33,863 bases of DNA from Planctomycetota bacterium (GTDB lineage Bacteria > Planctomycetota > SZUA-567 > JAFGGJ01), in contig JAFGGJ010000072.1 in NCBI GenBank assembly GCA_016930595.1, positions 1-33,863 of the forward strand, given 5' to 3'. Position 1 is the first letter of the stretch; each line of letters opens with the position of its first letter. Below, piece after piece: positions 14,686-24,245 of the stretch. The notes beneath the pieces were generated by a model. That model had not been told where the DNA came from. It saw only the letters and a list, made by a program, of their open reading frames with translations, and ran no database searches. The position numbers and the translations under genes are program-made.

Positions 14686-17127
14686 CTACTTGATCATATT
14701 CATGAGCTCCGAGAGCATCTGGTCCGAAGTCGTAATTATCCGTGCGTTTGCCTGGAAGCCGCGCTGCGCGACTATCAGGTCCGTGAATTCTTCGGCAAGA
14801 TCGACGTTGGACAGCTCCAGGCTGCTTCCCCGGACCGAGCCCATGCCCGACGTCAGCGGAGCGGAAACCACCGGGTCGCCGGAATTGACCCCGGGGATAT
14901 ACGTGTTCTCACCCTGCTTGAGCAGCCCGTTCACGTTGGCGAAGTCCGCCAGTGCCACCTGGGCGATGTCCTGTATCACGCCGTTGGAGTAGATGCCGCG
15001 CACAATGCCGTCGATGCCTACGGAAAAAGTCTGCATAACCCCCGCGGGGAAGCCGTCCTGGGAGGCTATTTCCAGATTGCCGGACTGACTCACGAACTGC
15101 GTCACACTGGAAAAGTCCGGCGTTATCACGAGGCGCGGGTCCGTGGCGAGATCCGACAGGTCGATTTCTATGTTGCGCACCGACCCATCCCCGGCAGGCT
15201 CGGCCCTCCTGAAAACGCCGGCATCGTCGAACACCACGTCGCCCCAGCCGACCACGCGGTCCGTCCGTATGCCGGAAACCGTCACCGGCAGAGCGGGTGG
15301 TGGCGCCGTACCGGGCTCTTCTGAATACGTCGTGTCGTCTCCGCTTTCGGCATACCAGCGCCACGTCGCTTCGTTCGCGGTCCGGTTCACGAGCACCATC
15401 GTTATTTCGAGAGGATGGCTGCCACCCAGCGAGTCGTACACGAGAGCGCTCGTGCGCACGCTCTCGCCGTCCGCTGCCTGAATCAGGCCGCCTTCGAAGA
15501 CGTTTTCGTCCGCGGCCCCGCTTTCGAATCGCACCCCGCCTATGTTATTGAGCGTCCCGAGATTGCCGTTCACATACAGGCGGTTCGGAGCGATTTCATA
15601 CGATACGCCGGAAAGTCCCGTCGCCCCGGCGGAATCTTCGTACAGCGTCGCGGGGTCGCCGAGCGTCACGTAGGAACCGTCCACCGCCACATCCAGCACC
15701 CTGTAGTAGCCCGCGGTGACTCCCCCGCCGCTCAGGTAGACCTCGGTACCGACGGCCACGCCGGTGAAACTGCCGGCTCCGCCGCTCCCAACCAGGCGGC
15801 TGCCGGAAATACTCCCGTCCGCCAGCGACCCGATCCCGGACATGTTAAAAGCATCGGCAAGGCCGGAAATATCGCCCCGCCCGAAAACCAGCCGCGCCTC
15901 GTTGAACAGGTCCAGATCCCTGACACCGTCGTCTCCACCGTCTCCGACTGTTTCATCATGACCTATCCCTGGATGATCGTTATCCGGGTCGTAAGCGGAA
16001 TTGACCCCCGTGATGTCCTCCAGGTACGCCGCCAGGTCGCCCAGCGTCGTTCCATTGTATTCTTTCCCGCTGGACGGTTCCGGGAGGCCGGTATCCCCGT
16101 ACCGGAAAGTCTCGCTGATCAGCCGGTCGCCCTTGGTAACGGCAATCTCGATCGTCGGAGAACCGCTGGTAGGGGCGTTTCCCAGGAGGAGGTTGAGATT
16201 CTCATCGTAAACCCCCCCCAGACTGCCGGAGATACCCCCGGTCGAAATCTCGGTATACCGCAGGTCGTCGGACGCCTGCGACGGCTGGTAAACGGTCAGC
16301 CCGGACATCCCCGCTGCCAGCGGCTCAACAACCGTAACGACGTTGCCCGCTGAATTCACCGTGGCAACGGTATACAGTCCCGGAGTAATACCCGCCCCGT
16401 CTATGTACAGCATGTCCCCGGGCCGGCAGCGGGATGCTTCGGCCACGTGCAGCCCGAAGGCATCGGTATAGGCGGCGCCGCCGGCGGCCGTGGCAAGAGC
16501 CCCCAGTACGCCGTCGTTCGTTCTCGTCAACAGCCTGACGGACTGGATCCTGGTACCGGTGGTAGCCACTTCCCCCGCGGCGTTCAAGTTGCCGGCCAAC
16601 TCGATACCGGCGGTCGCCATGGCACCGCCGGTCGAACCTATTGGAACAATTACGCTTTCCAGCGTGGCGAACGAAGGCTGCGGAATAACGCCGGTCACGG
16701 GGTCGCTGTTGGTCCCCTGCAGCCGCCAGCCCTCGGCCGACTGCAGCGTGCCGTCCACACCCAGGTGGAACGTGCCGTCGCGGGTGTACCGCAGCGCATC
16801 GCCCTGCGCAAGGACGAAGAAGCCGCGCCCTTCGAGCGCCAGGTCGGAAGGCTGCGTGGTGGCCTGTATCCCCCCTTGGCTGAAATCCTGCGATATCTCG
16901 GCGACTCTGACACCGAGTCCCAGTTGTACGGGGTTTATCCCGCCGACTTCGCCCAGGGGGGCGGTCCCGCCCGACAGCGTCTGGCTGAACAAATCGCTGA
17001 AGTTGACCACCGCCCGCTTGAAGGCGATCGTGTTCACGTTTGCAAGATTGTTGCCTATGGCGTCAAGGAAGGTCTGATGACTCATCAGCCCGCTGACGCC
17101 TGCATACAAAGCCTGACTCAATCCCAT
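14686..17127 (-). CDS. flgE: FlgE, unusually long flagellar hook protein
   Basis: 813 residues, against about 400 in enterics. ATG 17127 has GGAGG eight bases upstream and gives the standard N-terminus MGLSQALYAGVSGL, with NNLANVNTIAFKR. The C-terminus DLIVAQRGFQANARIITTSDQML is also standard. The extra length is in the outer domains: a module near residues 235-280 (GDMLYIDGAGITPGLYTV) recurs near 458-511 (GTEVYLSGGGVTAGYYRV). An Asp/Gly-rich stretch lies between them. FlgE builds the curved hook; export and capping need FliK and FlgD, encoded just upstream. The 86-base gap before it is the largest within the operon. Confidence 0.94.
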   Translation of the reverse strand: MGLSQALYAGVSGLMSHQTFLDAIGNNLANVNTIAFKRAVVNFSDLFSQTLSGGTAPLGEVGGINPVQLGLGVRVAEISQDFSQGGIQATTQPSDLALEGRGFFVLAQGDALRYTRDGTFHLGVDGTLQSAEGWRLQGTNSDPVTGVIPQPSFATLESVIVPIGSTGGAMATAGIELAGNLNAAGEVATTGTRIQSVRLLTRTNDGVLGALATAAGGAAYTDAFGLHVAEASRCRPGDMLYIDGAGITPGLYTVATVNSAGNVVTVVEPLAAGMSGLTVYQPSQASDDLRYTEISTGGISGSLGGVYDENLNLLLGNAPTSGSPTIEIAVTKGDRLISETFRYGDTGLPEPSSGKEYNGTTLGDLAAYLEDITGVNSAYDPDNDHPGIGHDETVGDGGDDGVRDLDLFNEARLVFGRGDISGLADAFNMSGIGSLADGSISGSRLVGSGGAGSFTGVAVGTEVYLSGGGVTAGYYRVLDVAVDGSYVTLGDPATLYEDSAGATGLSGVSYEIAPNRLYVNGNLGTLNNIGGVRFESGAADENVFEGGLIQAADGESVRTSALVYDSLGGSHPLEITMVLVNRTANEATWRWYAESGDDTTYSEEPGTAPPPALPVTVSGIRTDRVVGWGDVVFDDAGVFRRAEPAGDGSVRNIEIDLSDLATDPRLVITPDFSSVTQFVSQSGNLEIASQDGFPAGVMQTFSVGIDGIVRGIYSNGVIQDIAQVALADFANVNGLLKQGENTYIPGVNSGDPVVSAPLTSGMGSVRGSSLELSNVDLAEEFTDLIVAQRGFQANARIITTSDQMLSELMNMIK

Positions 17128-17213
17128 CCGGAGCCTCCTTTCTTCGCGCACGCGCCGTCCTGCCCGACGGCCTTGCGCAAGTCACCTATGGCTTCCGGAT
17201 TATCCATTGGATT

Positions 17214-17642
17214 TCATTCCTCGATAATGCTGTCACCGCCCGACACTTCCAGCACTTCATCGACGCGCAGCAGCAGGCCTTCCACGTCCAGGTACACGAC
17301 GTCGCCGTCCACGTAGATTCTGTCCACGTAGCCTTCCATGTATCCCAGGATGCCGCTGATGCCGGAGACGTGCTTGCCGATGAGCGCGCTGGCCGCCGCC
17401 AGTTGCTGGCTGGCCAGTATCTGGTCGTTGCGGGCGTTTATGTCCATGAGTTCTTCCAAACTCTGGAACTGCGCCAGCTGCGACATGAAGTCCTCGCTCG
17501 AAAGCGGCTCCAGCGGATCCTGATGCGTGAGCTGTGTCACCAGGAGCTGCAGGAACTCGTCCCCGGTAACGCGGTCGTTGCGCAGCAGGCCTGCACTCGT
17601 TGCACCCGCAGCCGATATGCCGTCAATCCCGTCCACTGACAT
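17214..17642 (-). CDS. flgD: FlgD, short hook cap protein
   Basis: 142 residues. The N-terminal FlgD domain is clear: FLQLLVTQLTHQDPLEPLSSEDFMSQLAQFQSLEE-type sequence with the invariant QDPL core, then NDQILASQQLAAASALIGKHV. Only about 50 residues follow, so the larger FnIII/Tudor-like C-terminal region of many FlgD proteins is mostly missing. The cap guides polymerisation of FlgE. ATG 17642 is six bases after AGGAG; ATG 17648, overlapping the fliK stop as ATGA, is an alternative that adds two residues. Confidence 0.9.
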   Translation of the reverse strand: MSVDGIDGISAAGATSAGLLRNDRVTGDEFLQLLVTQLTHQDPLEPLSSEDFMSQLAQFQSLEELMDINARNDQILASQQLAAASALIGKHVSGISGILGYMEGYVDRIYVDGDVVYLDVEGLLLRVDEVLEVSGGDSIIEE

Positions 17643-17644
17643 TG

Positions 17645-18451
17645 TCATTCTCCTTCCGGAGAGTCAAATTCAATCTGGAAAGCCACCGACGCCCGGCGAC
17701 GCCCGCGGTCTCCGCTGCCGCCGCGCCCCCGGTTCTCACCGCTCGTCACGTTGAAGCGGTCGACTGCTATGCCCTGGGTTTTGAGCGTGTCGCGCAGTTC
17801 ACCCACGCCGCGCGCCAGCATAGCCAGCACGCGGCCGTCCGAAGCGCGCACGTCCACCGAGACCCGGCCAGCGGCCCGAGTAACCTTTACGGTCACGGTG
17901 CCGAGGTCGGGCGGATGCAGCCTGACTACCAGCCGGTTGTTTCCTCCCGAAGCGCTCACTACGGCCGAAGCGACCCGTCCCAGCACCGAACCGGCCTGCA
18001 ATTGCGCTGCACGAGCGGTTACAGACTGTGTCGCAGGGACGTCGGCCTGCACCAGGGCCGAGAGGTCGTCCGTCCGGTCGGCCTGCTGCCCGACAAGCAC
18101 GGCATCCGCTGCGTCCATGTCACCCGGCATCATCACGGCGGGTGCGCTCAACAGGTCCAGCAGAAGCTGCCATGGACCGGAAAACGCCGCCTCGCCGCCG
18201 GTACCGGCGGTCTCATCGACGGCCCCAGTCCCCGCCGACACAGCTCCGGGATCGACGGTTTCTCTGCTGTCCACGGCGATCCCGCGAGCCGCCGTCTCCG
18301 CGGCATATTCGCTTACGAGAGCGCTGAACTCGCCGGCGGGCGCCTGCGCTTCACCAGCGCCGCATGAACCCGTCTGCGGCGCCGCATCCCGGACCCGCAC
18401 GGCAAGCAAAGAACCGGCCGTGTCCGGAAACGCCATGCCGGGCATATTCAC
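17645..18451 (-). CDS. fliK: FliK-like hook-length control protein
   Basis: 268 residues. The N-terminal two thirds are low-complexity Ala/Gly/Asp sequence, as expected for the ruler part. The C-terminal part (about 165-235) carries the hook-length control core LVVRLHPPDLGTVTVKV followed by LARGVGELRDTLKTQGI. FliK measures the hook and triggers the FlhB substrate switch. The start is GTG, overlapping the stop of the upstream gene (GTGA). The position before flgD and flgE supports the call. Confidence 0.88.
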   Translation of the reverse strand: MNMPGMAFPDTAGSLLAVRVRDAAPQTGSCGAGEAQAPAGEFSALVSEYAAETAARGIAVDSRETVDPGAVSAGTGAVDETAGTGGEAAFSGPWQLLLDLLSAPAVMMPGDMDAADAVLVGQQADRTDDLSALVQADVPATQSVTARAAQLQAGSVLGRVASAVVSASGGNNRLVVRLHPPDLGTVTVKVTRAAGRVSVDVRASDGRVLAMLARGVGELRDTLKTQGIAVDRFNVTSGENRGRGGSGDRGRRRASVAFQIEFDSPEGE

Positions 18452-19143
18452 TGCACGCTCCCCTCGGCTGCCGCCGTGCCGGGCTGTCCCGCAATCGCTT
18501 GCGACATTTCGCCTATCAGCCTGCTTCTTATGGTGGGATCGTCCACTTCTCTGAGCACTTCGGCGGCCTTGCGCTCGATCATTCCCGCCAGTATCCGCCC
18601 CGCTTCCCCCTGCTCACCGCTCTGGTAGAGCGCCGCTAGATCCACGGCGGCCTGCGATGGATCCATCTGGTTGTATATCCGCAGGACTCTTGCCTCCGCC
18701 TCCGACTTCGAGCGACTCGATGCCTCTTGTGCCAACCGGTCAATGTGTTCCTTCTGTTGCCGCCACGCCGTGAGATCCGCGTTTACACGCGCCTGGATAG
18801 CGGTGAGTTCATTCTGCCAGAGGGCCAGTTTCACCTTCTGCTGCGCGATTTCCTGTTCAGCACCGGTCCTGAGGCGAGTTGTTTCCAGCACGGCTTCTTC
18901 CAGGTGGCTGAACGTGACGTCTTCGCTGCGTGCCTGCACGGTTTTTTCGGCTGCCTTGAGTCTCGCATGTTCGTGTACGTCAACGGGCACCATGTCGCCG
19001 CGCAGAACGCGGCCGATCGCCGACCATCGCTCGGCGGGAATACTCCCCGTCAGCGAAAGCCCCGCCATCGTCAGCACAACCGCCCACAGGGTGGCCGCGC
19101 TGGCACTCACGAAAAAATGCAACATTTCGGCAAGCCTATGCAT
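18448..19143 (-). CDS. MotE-like coiled-coil membrane protein
   Basis: 231 residues. One N-terminal membrane helix (about 10-34) is followed by a long charged coiled coil (about 55-150) and a C-terminal helical domain with YNQMDPSQAAVDLAALY and ILAGMIERKAAEVL. These resemble the MgtE N-terminal-like domain of MotE proteins, which sit between fliJ and fliK in many operons. MotE has been proposed to act in the periplasm, helping MotB and stator assembly. It overlaps fliJ by 8 bases and fliK by 4. The family call relies on context plus domain pattern. Confidence 0.75.
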   Translation of the reverse strand: MHRLAEMLHFFVSASAATLWAVVLTMAGLSLTGSIPAERWSAIGRVLRGDMVPVDVHEHARLKAAEKTVQARSEDVTFSHLEEAVLETTRLRTGAEQEIAQQKVKLALWQNELTAIQARVNADLTAWRQQKEHIDRLAQEASSRSKSEAEARVLRIYNQMDPSQAAVDLAALYQSGEQGEAGRILAGMIERKAAEVLREVDDPTIRSRLIGEMSQAIAGQPGTAAAEGSVQ

Positions 19144-19603
19144 CCGGCATTTCTTCCTTTCGCCTGTTTCTGAGGTACGAGTTGCGCGCGGCTTCGTCGG
19201 CGTCGCGTGTCTCTTCCCTCAACTCATCAGCCTTGTGTTTTTCCATGGCGCGTTCTCGAAGCGTCTCAACGGCCTTCAGCTCGCGCCTGGTCTCTTCGAG
19301 CCGCAGTCGAGCGTCGTGCAGCTTGTCCCGCCAAGTCTGCAGCTCTTTCCGCAGCCGGACCATCCTCAGCCACATGACCTGCAGGTAGGAATGCCCTCCC
19401 ACAACCTCCCTGCGCGTTTCGGCCGAAAGCCGCTGCTCCAGAAGCGACCGTGCACGCTCTTCCCGCTCTTCCTCAATTGTGCGGATTTCAAACGCCAGCT
19501 TTTCGACTTGTGCCAGCACGCCGCCGAACTCGCGCTCGGCGGCATCCACCTGCGCCTGCCGGTACGACAGGAGTCTTTCGAGACTGAAGCGGAATCTTTT
19601 CAT
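19136..19603 (-). CDS. fliJ: FliJ, export apparatus stalk protein
   Basis: 155 residues, almost wholly an antiparallel coiled coil. The N-terminus MKRFRFSLERLLSYRQAQVD is characteristic. FliJ inserts in the FliI hexamer, links it to FlhA and helps chaperone cycling. The ATG overlaps the fliI stop (ATGA). Confidence 0.9.
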   Translation of the reverse strand: MKRFRFSLERLLSYRQAQVDAAEREFGGVLAQVEKLAFEIRTIEEEREERARSLLEQRLSAETRREVVGGHSYLQVMWLRMVRLRKELQTWRDKLHDARLRLEETRRELKAVETLRERAMEKHKADELREETRDADEAARNSYLRNRRKEEMPDA

Positions 19604-20970
19604 TTTAGCCGGGCCTCCTTAACCACTTCCGGCCGACCGCCCCCCTCGGCGGCAGTTTTCAGTTCCAGCAGCTTGCCGATGGTTTCGTCAAAGCGGCAGC
19701 CCTGATCTATCTTCTGCTCCAAGAACGCCAGCATCCGCGGCATGAGGTCCACGGCGGCATCCACTTCCCGCCTTGCTCCGCGCACGTACGCCCCTATGTT
19801 GACAAGGTCTTCCACGTCCTTGAATGCGCCCCAAAGCCGGCGGAACGCCGCCGCCCCGGCCAGGTGCTTCGCATCGATCACGTCGGGCATGGACCTGCTT
19901 ATGGATTCCAGAACGTCGACCGCAGGGTATATCCCACGGCCGGCCATCTTCCGCGACAGCACGACGTGACCGTCCAGTATGCTCCTTGCGGCGTCGCTGA
20001 TGGGCTCGGTGAGGTCATCCTGTTCCACGAGCACGGCAAAGAACCCCGTGATCGTCCCCCTTTCCGCCGCCCCCGCTCTCTCCAGCAGTCTCGGCAGCAG
20101 GTTGAACACCGACGGCGTGTAGCCTCTCGTCGTGGGGGGCTCACCGGCAGCAAGACCGAGTTCACGCTGGGCGAGGGCGATTCTTGTTATGCTGTCCATT
20201 AGGAATACCACGTCCACTCCGCCGTCCCGGAAAAACTCCGCTATCGCCATCGCCGTGAACGCCGCCCTGATACGCCTCAGCGGCGGCTCCTCCCCCGTGG
20301 CCACAACCACGACGGAACGCTGCAGACCTTCTTCGCCCAGGTCGCGCTCGATGAACTCGCGCACTTCCCTGCCGCGTTCCCCCACCAGCGCCACCACCCT
20401 TACGGGTGCCTCCGTGTGCCGAGCAACCATGCTCAGGAATATGCTCTTCCCAACCCCGCTGCCGCTGAAGACCCCCATTCTCTGCCCGCATCCCACCGTC
20501 AACAGCCCGTCCAGCGAACGTATGCCCGTCACCAGTCTGCGTGTTATCCTCTGGCGGCTGATTGCACTGGGTGCTTTCCTGTACAGCGGCACGCGCTCGA
20601 GACACGACACCTTCCCCTTGCCGTCTATCGGTGAACCGAAGGCATCCACAATCCTGCCGAGCAATCCCCAGCCGACGGGGACGTCCTGCCTCGAACTCAC
20701 CCACTGCACGCGGTCGCCCACGGCAAGCCCTTCCGTGGGAGCGGCCCCGGCTTCGCCGTAGGGCGTGATAATCGCCCTGCGTCCCTTCAGCGCCACGACT
20801 TCCGCCTGCCGAGGACCCAGAGCGCTGTGCACTACACACCCGGCCCCAACGGGGACATCCAGCCCCTGTACCTCGGCTTCCAGCGTGCCGACAGCACACA
20901 CCCTCCCGGAAACCTCGCCGGGCGGCAGCGCGGCCAATATGCGCCTTAGGCCGTTGTCAGACCGCTCCAT
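19600..20970 (-). CDS. fliI: FliI, flagellar export ATPase
   Basis: 456 residues, the usual size. Walker A GSGVGKS at residues 170-176, then GERGREVREFIERDLG, Walker B VVFLMDSITRIA and the family signature PPTTRGYTPSVFNLLPRLLERAG. The C-terminal KHLAGAAAFRRLWG region is also typical. FliI is the F1-like ATPase that energises substrate loading at the flagellar export gate. It overlaps fliH by 14 bases and fliJ by 4. Confidence 0.97.
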   Translation of the reverse strand: MERSDNGLRRILAALPPGEVSGRVCAVGTLEAEVQGLDVPVGAGCVVHSALGPRQAEVVALKGRRAIITPYGEAGAAPTEGLAVGDRVQWVSSRQDVPVGWGLLGRIVDAFGSPIDGKGKVSCLERVPLYRKAPSAISRQRITRRLVTGIRSLDGLLTVGCGQRMGVFSGSGVGKSIFLSMVARHTEAPVRVVALVGERGREVREFIERDLGEEGLQRSVVVVATGEEPPLRRIRAAFTAMAIAEFFRDGGVDVVFLMDSITRIALAQRELGLAAGEPPTTRGYTPSVFNLLPRLLERAGAAERGTITGFFAVLVEQDDLTEPISDAARSILDGHVVLSRKMAGRGIYPAVDVLESISRSMPDVIDAKHLAGAAAFRRLWGAFKDVEDLVNIGAYVRGARREVDAAVDLMPRMLAFLEQKIDQGCRFDETIGKLLELKTAAEGGGRPEVVKEARLK

Positions 20971-21646
20971 CTCGGCCTCCCAGGAACGCCGCCCGCAGGA
21001 CTGCCATCTGCGCGTCGAGCGACAGGTCTATCGAGCCCTCGGGGTGCCGGAGCCTTACGTCACCGGGTGCGAGTTCCTTCACCGCCGCGGTTTTGACCCC
21101 TTCTACCGGTTCCTCCGCTAGGATCTCCGGCAGCACGCGCCGCAGGTGCCCGAGATCCCCCGGATTGATTTCCACCGTCACCGGCGACGAAGTAACCATG
21201 GCCAGGCCGTCAGCCAGCGCGCGCTCGAGTGCCAGCCGGTCCATCGACACTTCGCGTCTAACAATCCGCTCCACGCACGCGATCAGGAATTCCATCGCCT
21301 CGGATCTCACCTGCTCCAGTATTCCCTCGCGCCTGGCTGCAAACTCCGACAGCATTCCTTCCAGCACGTTCGAAAGGTCCTTAGAACGCTCCACAAACTC
21401 CTGCTCGGCCCTGCGTGCACCTTCGGCCCTGCCCTCTTTCAGGCCGGCCTCGCCGCCTTCCCGGAGTCCCGCGGCGTATCCTTCACGGCGTGCGGCTTCA
21501 CGAATGGAAGCGGCCTGCTTCTGCGCTTCGGCCGCTATGCCGCGGGCTTCGGCACGCGCCCCTGCCAGCACGCGCCGGGATTCCGCTTCGAAGTCCATCA
21601 TCTCGAAACGTCTTACGGCACCTTCTCCGCGCGGCAGCCTACTCAA
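20957..21646 (-). CDS. fliH: FliH, regulator of the export ATPase
   Basis: 229 residues. The long N-terminal helix contains the FliH-type glycine repeats (GYAAGLREGGEAGLKEGRAEG, with Gly every third or fourth residue). The C-terminal domain has SEAMEFLIACVERIVRREV and VEINPGDLGHL. FliH binds and restrains FliI and anchors it to the C-ring. The start is TTG at 21646, backed by GGAGGA five to six bases upstream; ATG at 21601 is possible but has a poorer site. It overlaps fliG by 8 bases. Confidence 0.92.
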   Translation of the reverse strand: MSRLPRGEGAVRRFEMMDFEAESRRVLAGARAEARGIAAEAQKQAASIREAARREGYAAGLREGGEAGLKEGRAEGARRAEQEFVERSKDLSNVLEGMLSEFAARREGILEQVRSEAMEFLIACVERIVRREVSMDRLALERALADGLAMVTSSPVTVEINPGDLGHLRRVLPEILAEEPVEGVKTAAVKELAPGDVRLRHPEGSIDLSLDAQMAVLRAAFLGGRDGAV

Positions 21647-22652
21647 CTATTTCCTCCGATCCGCGTCCCTCTATGATGAGCTCCCCGGCCTCTTCGAGCC
21701 TGCGAACAATGTCGACGATCCGCTGCTGTGCAGTCTCGACGTCCGTTATGCGCACCGGACCCATGTATTCCATCTCTTCCTTCACGTTCGTCCCGGCGCG
21801 TTCAGACATGTTGCCGAATATCTTGTCCTTAACCTCCTGCGTGGCGGTCTTCAGCGCCAGGGCGAGCTCGTCCGGCTCTATCTCTTTCAGCAGCGACTGA
21901 ATGCCCTTGTCGTTCACCAGCAGCAGATCGCCGAAGGTGAACATCTGCTTCCGGATGCTTTCGGCGAGATCCGGGTTCTCCTCCTCGATGCTCTCCAGTA
22001 TGCTCTTTTCCGTCGCGCGGCTCACGCTGTTAAGAAGTTCCGCCACGCTGGCGACGCCGCCCGTCTTCCTCAGGTTCTGCCCCATGATCGCCGAAAGCCT
22101 CTCGGACAGCCCCTGCTCCACTTCCCTTATCGTTTCAGGGCTGGTCTGCTCCATCGTGGCGATACGCCGTGCGACCTCCACCTGTTTACGGGCAGGCAGG
22201 TTCTCCAGCACGTGGCCGCCGATGTTCCCCGGGAGGTACGAAAGCACCAGAGCTATCGTCTGGGGATGCTCGTCCTGCACGAACGCCGCTATGTTCGCCG
22301 GATCTGTTTTCTGCAGAAACCGGAACGGCGACCCGTATATGGTCTGTTCGAGGTCGTCCAGGACCCGGCTGGCGTCGCCCGCCGACAGCGAACGCTCTAG
22401 GAGCGTCCTGGCGTATTCCATCCCGCCTTCCTCTATGTAATGGCTCGCCAGGCACCGCTGGTAGAACTCTTCGAGCACCTCCTGCCGCACGCCCGCCGGA
22501 ACGTCCCCCAACCGCGCCACTTCCATGCTCACCTGTTCCACCTGGTCCTGTTCCAAGCTCGCCATCAGCCGCGCCGCCACTTCGGTGTCCACGCTGACAA
22601 GCAGTATCGCCGCCTTGGCCAGCGGACTCAGGTTTTCCGGGTTGTGGGCCAC
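21639..22652 (-). CDS. fliG: FliG, rotor switch protein
   Basis: 337 residues, standard length. The conserved EHPQTIALVLSYL motif (middle domain, contact with FliM in other species) and the C-terminal torque domain (FGDLLLVNDKGIQSLLKEI) are intact. FliG couples MotA to rotor rotation and sits on FliF. Start is GTG with GGAGAG upstream. It follows fliF by 12 bases. Confidence 0.96.
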   Translation of the reverse strand: MAHNPENLSPLAKAAILLVSVDTEVAARLMASLEQDQVEQVSMEVARLGDVPAGVRQEVLEEFYQRCLASHYIEEGGMEYARTLLERSLSAGDASRVLDDLEQTIYGSPFRFLQKTDPANIAAFVQDEHPQTIALVLSYLPGNIGGHVLENLPARKQVEVARRIATMEQTSPETIREVEQGLSERLSAIMGQNLRKTGGVASVAELLNSVSRATEKSILESIEEENPDLAESIRKQMFTFGDLLLVNDKGIQSLLKEIEPDELALALKTATQEVKDKIFGNMSERAGTNVKEEMEYMGPVRITDVETAQQRIVDIVRRLEEAGELIIEGRGSEEIVE

Positions 22653-22664
22653 CTGCTCTCCGTT

Positions 22665-24224
22665 CTATCGCGAGACTATCCAGCGCGCCAGGATACGCGC
22701 CAGCCGGTCCGGCTTCTGCGATACCTGGTCCGCTATGGCCTTCTGGAGCTGAGTAATCCGGTCGGGCTGGCCCGACGGCAGCGGAACGGGGGCTTCCTTC
22801 CCTGCATGTCCCGCCATGTACCGCCTGAAAAGCACGTATGCTCCGGCGAATGCGGCGAGGGCGATTACCGCCGTCAGCGCCCGCGACGCAAGTTCCCTGT
22901 AGGCAACAAGTTGTACGCCCACGCCTGCTGCGACCACGGGCGCCGGCCCGGCGCTTGGCATGTGCTTTACCACCACCGCCGTCGCATCGTCTATCCCCAG
23001 GGCGTTGGCCACCAGCCGGTTCCAGTCGTCCATACCCTGCGCTATCACCTTGCTGTCGTACTGCACGGTACCGTCTTTCTCGACTATCCTGTCGAAAAGG
23101 ACCACACTGGCGGACACCTTCGTGAGACCCTTGGGCGCCCTTGTTATCTCCTTCAGCAGGTATGAATACGTGTACGTGTTATCCCGCTCCTCGCTGGATT
23201 CCGTAGTTGCGTGAGTCGGCTGGGCCACCCCCACAGCGCCGCCGAGTCCCCCGCCGGTGCCGACCGTCGTACCCAGCCTGCGGTTGGCTTCGATGCCGGA
23301 TACGCCTCCCTGCCGGACCGGTTCGCTCGTCTGGTTCTTGGTGCGCCTTTCCGACACGATGAACGAACCCTGGTTCTCCGGGTCGATGCTCTGGACCCTT
23401 TCCTGCACCTTTTCCAGGTCCAGCTCGGCGTTCACTACCACCACGGCGTCCACGCCCATACGCAGGAACATCCCCCTGACCTTCTCCGCGAGCGCCCTCT
23501 CGACGTCCTCCTTCAGCCGGAAGACCGTCGGCGCCTCGTAGAGCCCCGTCTTGTTCTCCTTCGGCTTGTGCGTCACGCTGGTACGGGCGTCCACCACCGT
23601 AATATCCTCGGCGGCGATATCCGACACCGCCCCTTTCACTATTCCTGCTATCGACTCCACTATCTCGTCCGTGAGTCTCGTGCCGGAGCGCGTCCTGACC
23701 GTTACCGATGCCCCGCCCGGACGTCCCTCCCCGAATATGTCTGCCTGACGGCCTTCCTTAATAAGCACCTTGGCGCTTTCTATCGCCGACAGGTTCGCTA
23801 TCATCAGCGCCAGTTCGTTCTGGAGCGCCACCTGCATCATCAGCCGCCGCCGGTCGCGCGTTGTGTAGAAGGAATCTTTGTCCAGAATGTCCGAAAACCC
23901 GATTATCTTCGCCCCGGGCACCACGTTCCGACGGCTCAGCTCTCCCGCCAGCACCGGTTTGCGCTCCTGCCGCACCAATACCTTCCCGTCATCAACGCGG
24001 TACTCCTCGCCCTTCTCGTCAAGCACCGCCGTGACGTCCTTAATTTCCTCCTCGGATGCCCCCGCCACCAGCGGCACGTACCGCGCGCGCGTGCCCCACA
24101 GCGACAGCATCACCAGGGCCAGGACCACCGTGGCGCCGAACGCTCCCAGCGCGTACTTTTCCGACCGCTTCAGCCCCTTGAGACGGTTCTTGACCTCGTT
24201 GTACGTATCTGCGGCTTTGGCCAT
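22665..24224 (-). CDS. fliF: FliF, MS-ring protein
   Basis: 519 residues. Membrane helix 1 (about 24-46) and helix 2 (about 440-462) bracket the periplasmic ring-building domains with YRVDDGKVLV, LDKDSFYTT and NELALMIANLSAIESAKVLI. The C-terminal tail ending in LARILARWIVSR would bind FliG. FliF forms the first ring around the export gate. ATG 24224 has GGAG six bases upstream; fliE precedes it by 21 bases. Confidence 0.96.
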   Translation of the reverse strand: MAKAADTYNEVKNRLKGLKRSEKYALGAFGATVVLALVMLSLWGTRARYVPLVAGASEEEIKDVTAVLDEKGEEYRVDDGKVLVRQERKPVLAGELSRRNVVPGAKIIGFSDILDKDSFYTTRDRRRLMMQVALQNELALMIANLSAIESAKVLIKEGRQADIFGEGRPGGASVTVRTRSGTRLTDEIVESIAGIVKGAVSDIAAEDITVVDARTSVTHKPKENKTGLYEAPTVFRLKEDVERALAEKVRGMFLRMGVDAVVVVNAELDLEKVQERVQSIDPENQGSFIVSERRTKNQTSEPVRQGGVSGIEANRRLGTTVGTGGGLGGAVGVAQPTHATTESSEERDNTYTYSYLLKEITRAPKGLTKVSASVVLFDRIVEKDGTVQYDSKVIAQGMDDWNRLVANALGIDDATAVVVKHMPSAGPAPVVAAGVGVQLVAYRELASRALTAVIALAAFAGAYVLFRRYMAGHAGKEAPVPLPSGQPDRITQLQKAIADQVSQKPDRLARILARWIVSR

Positions 24225-24245
24225 TCAATTCTCCATGCCAGCGCA

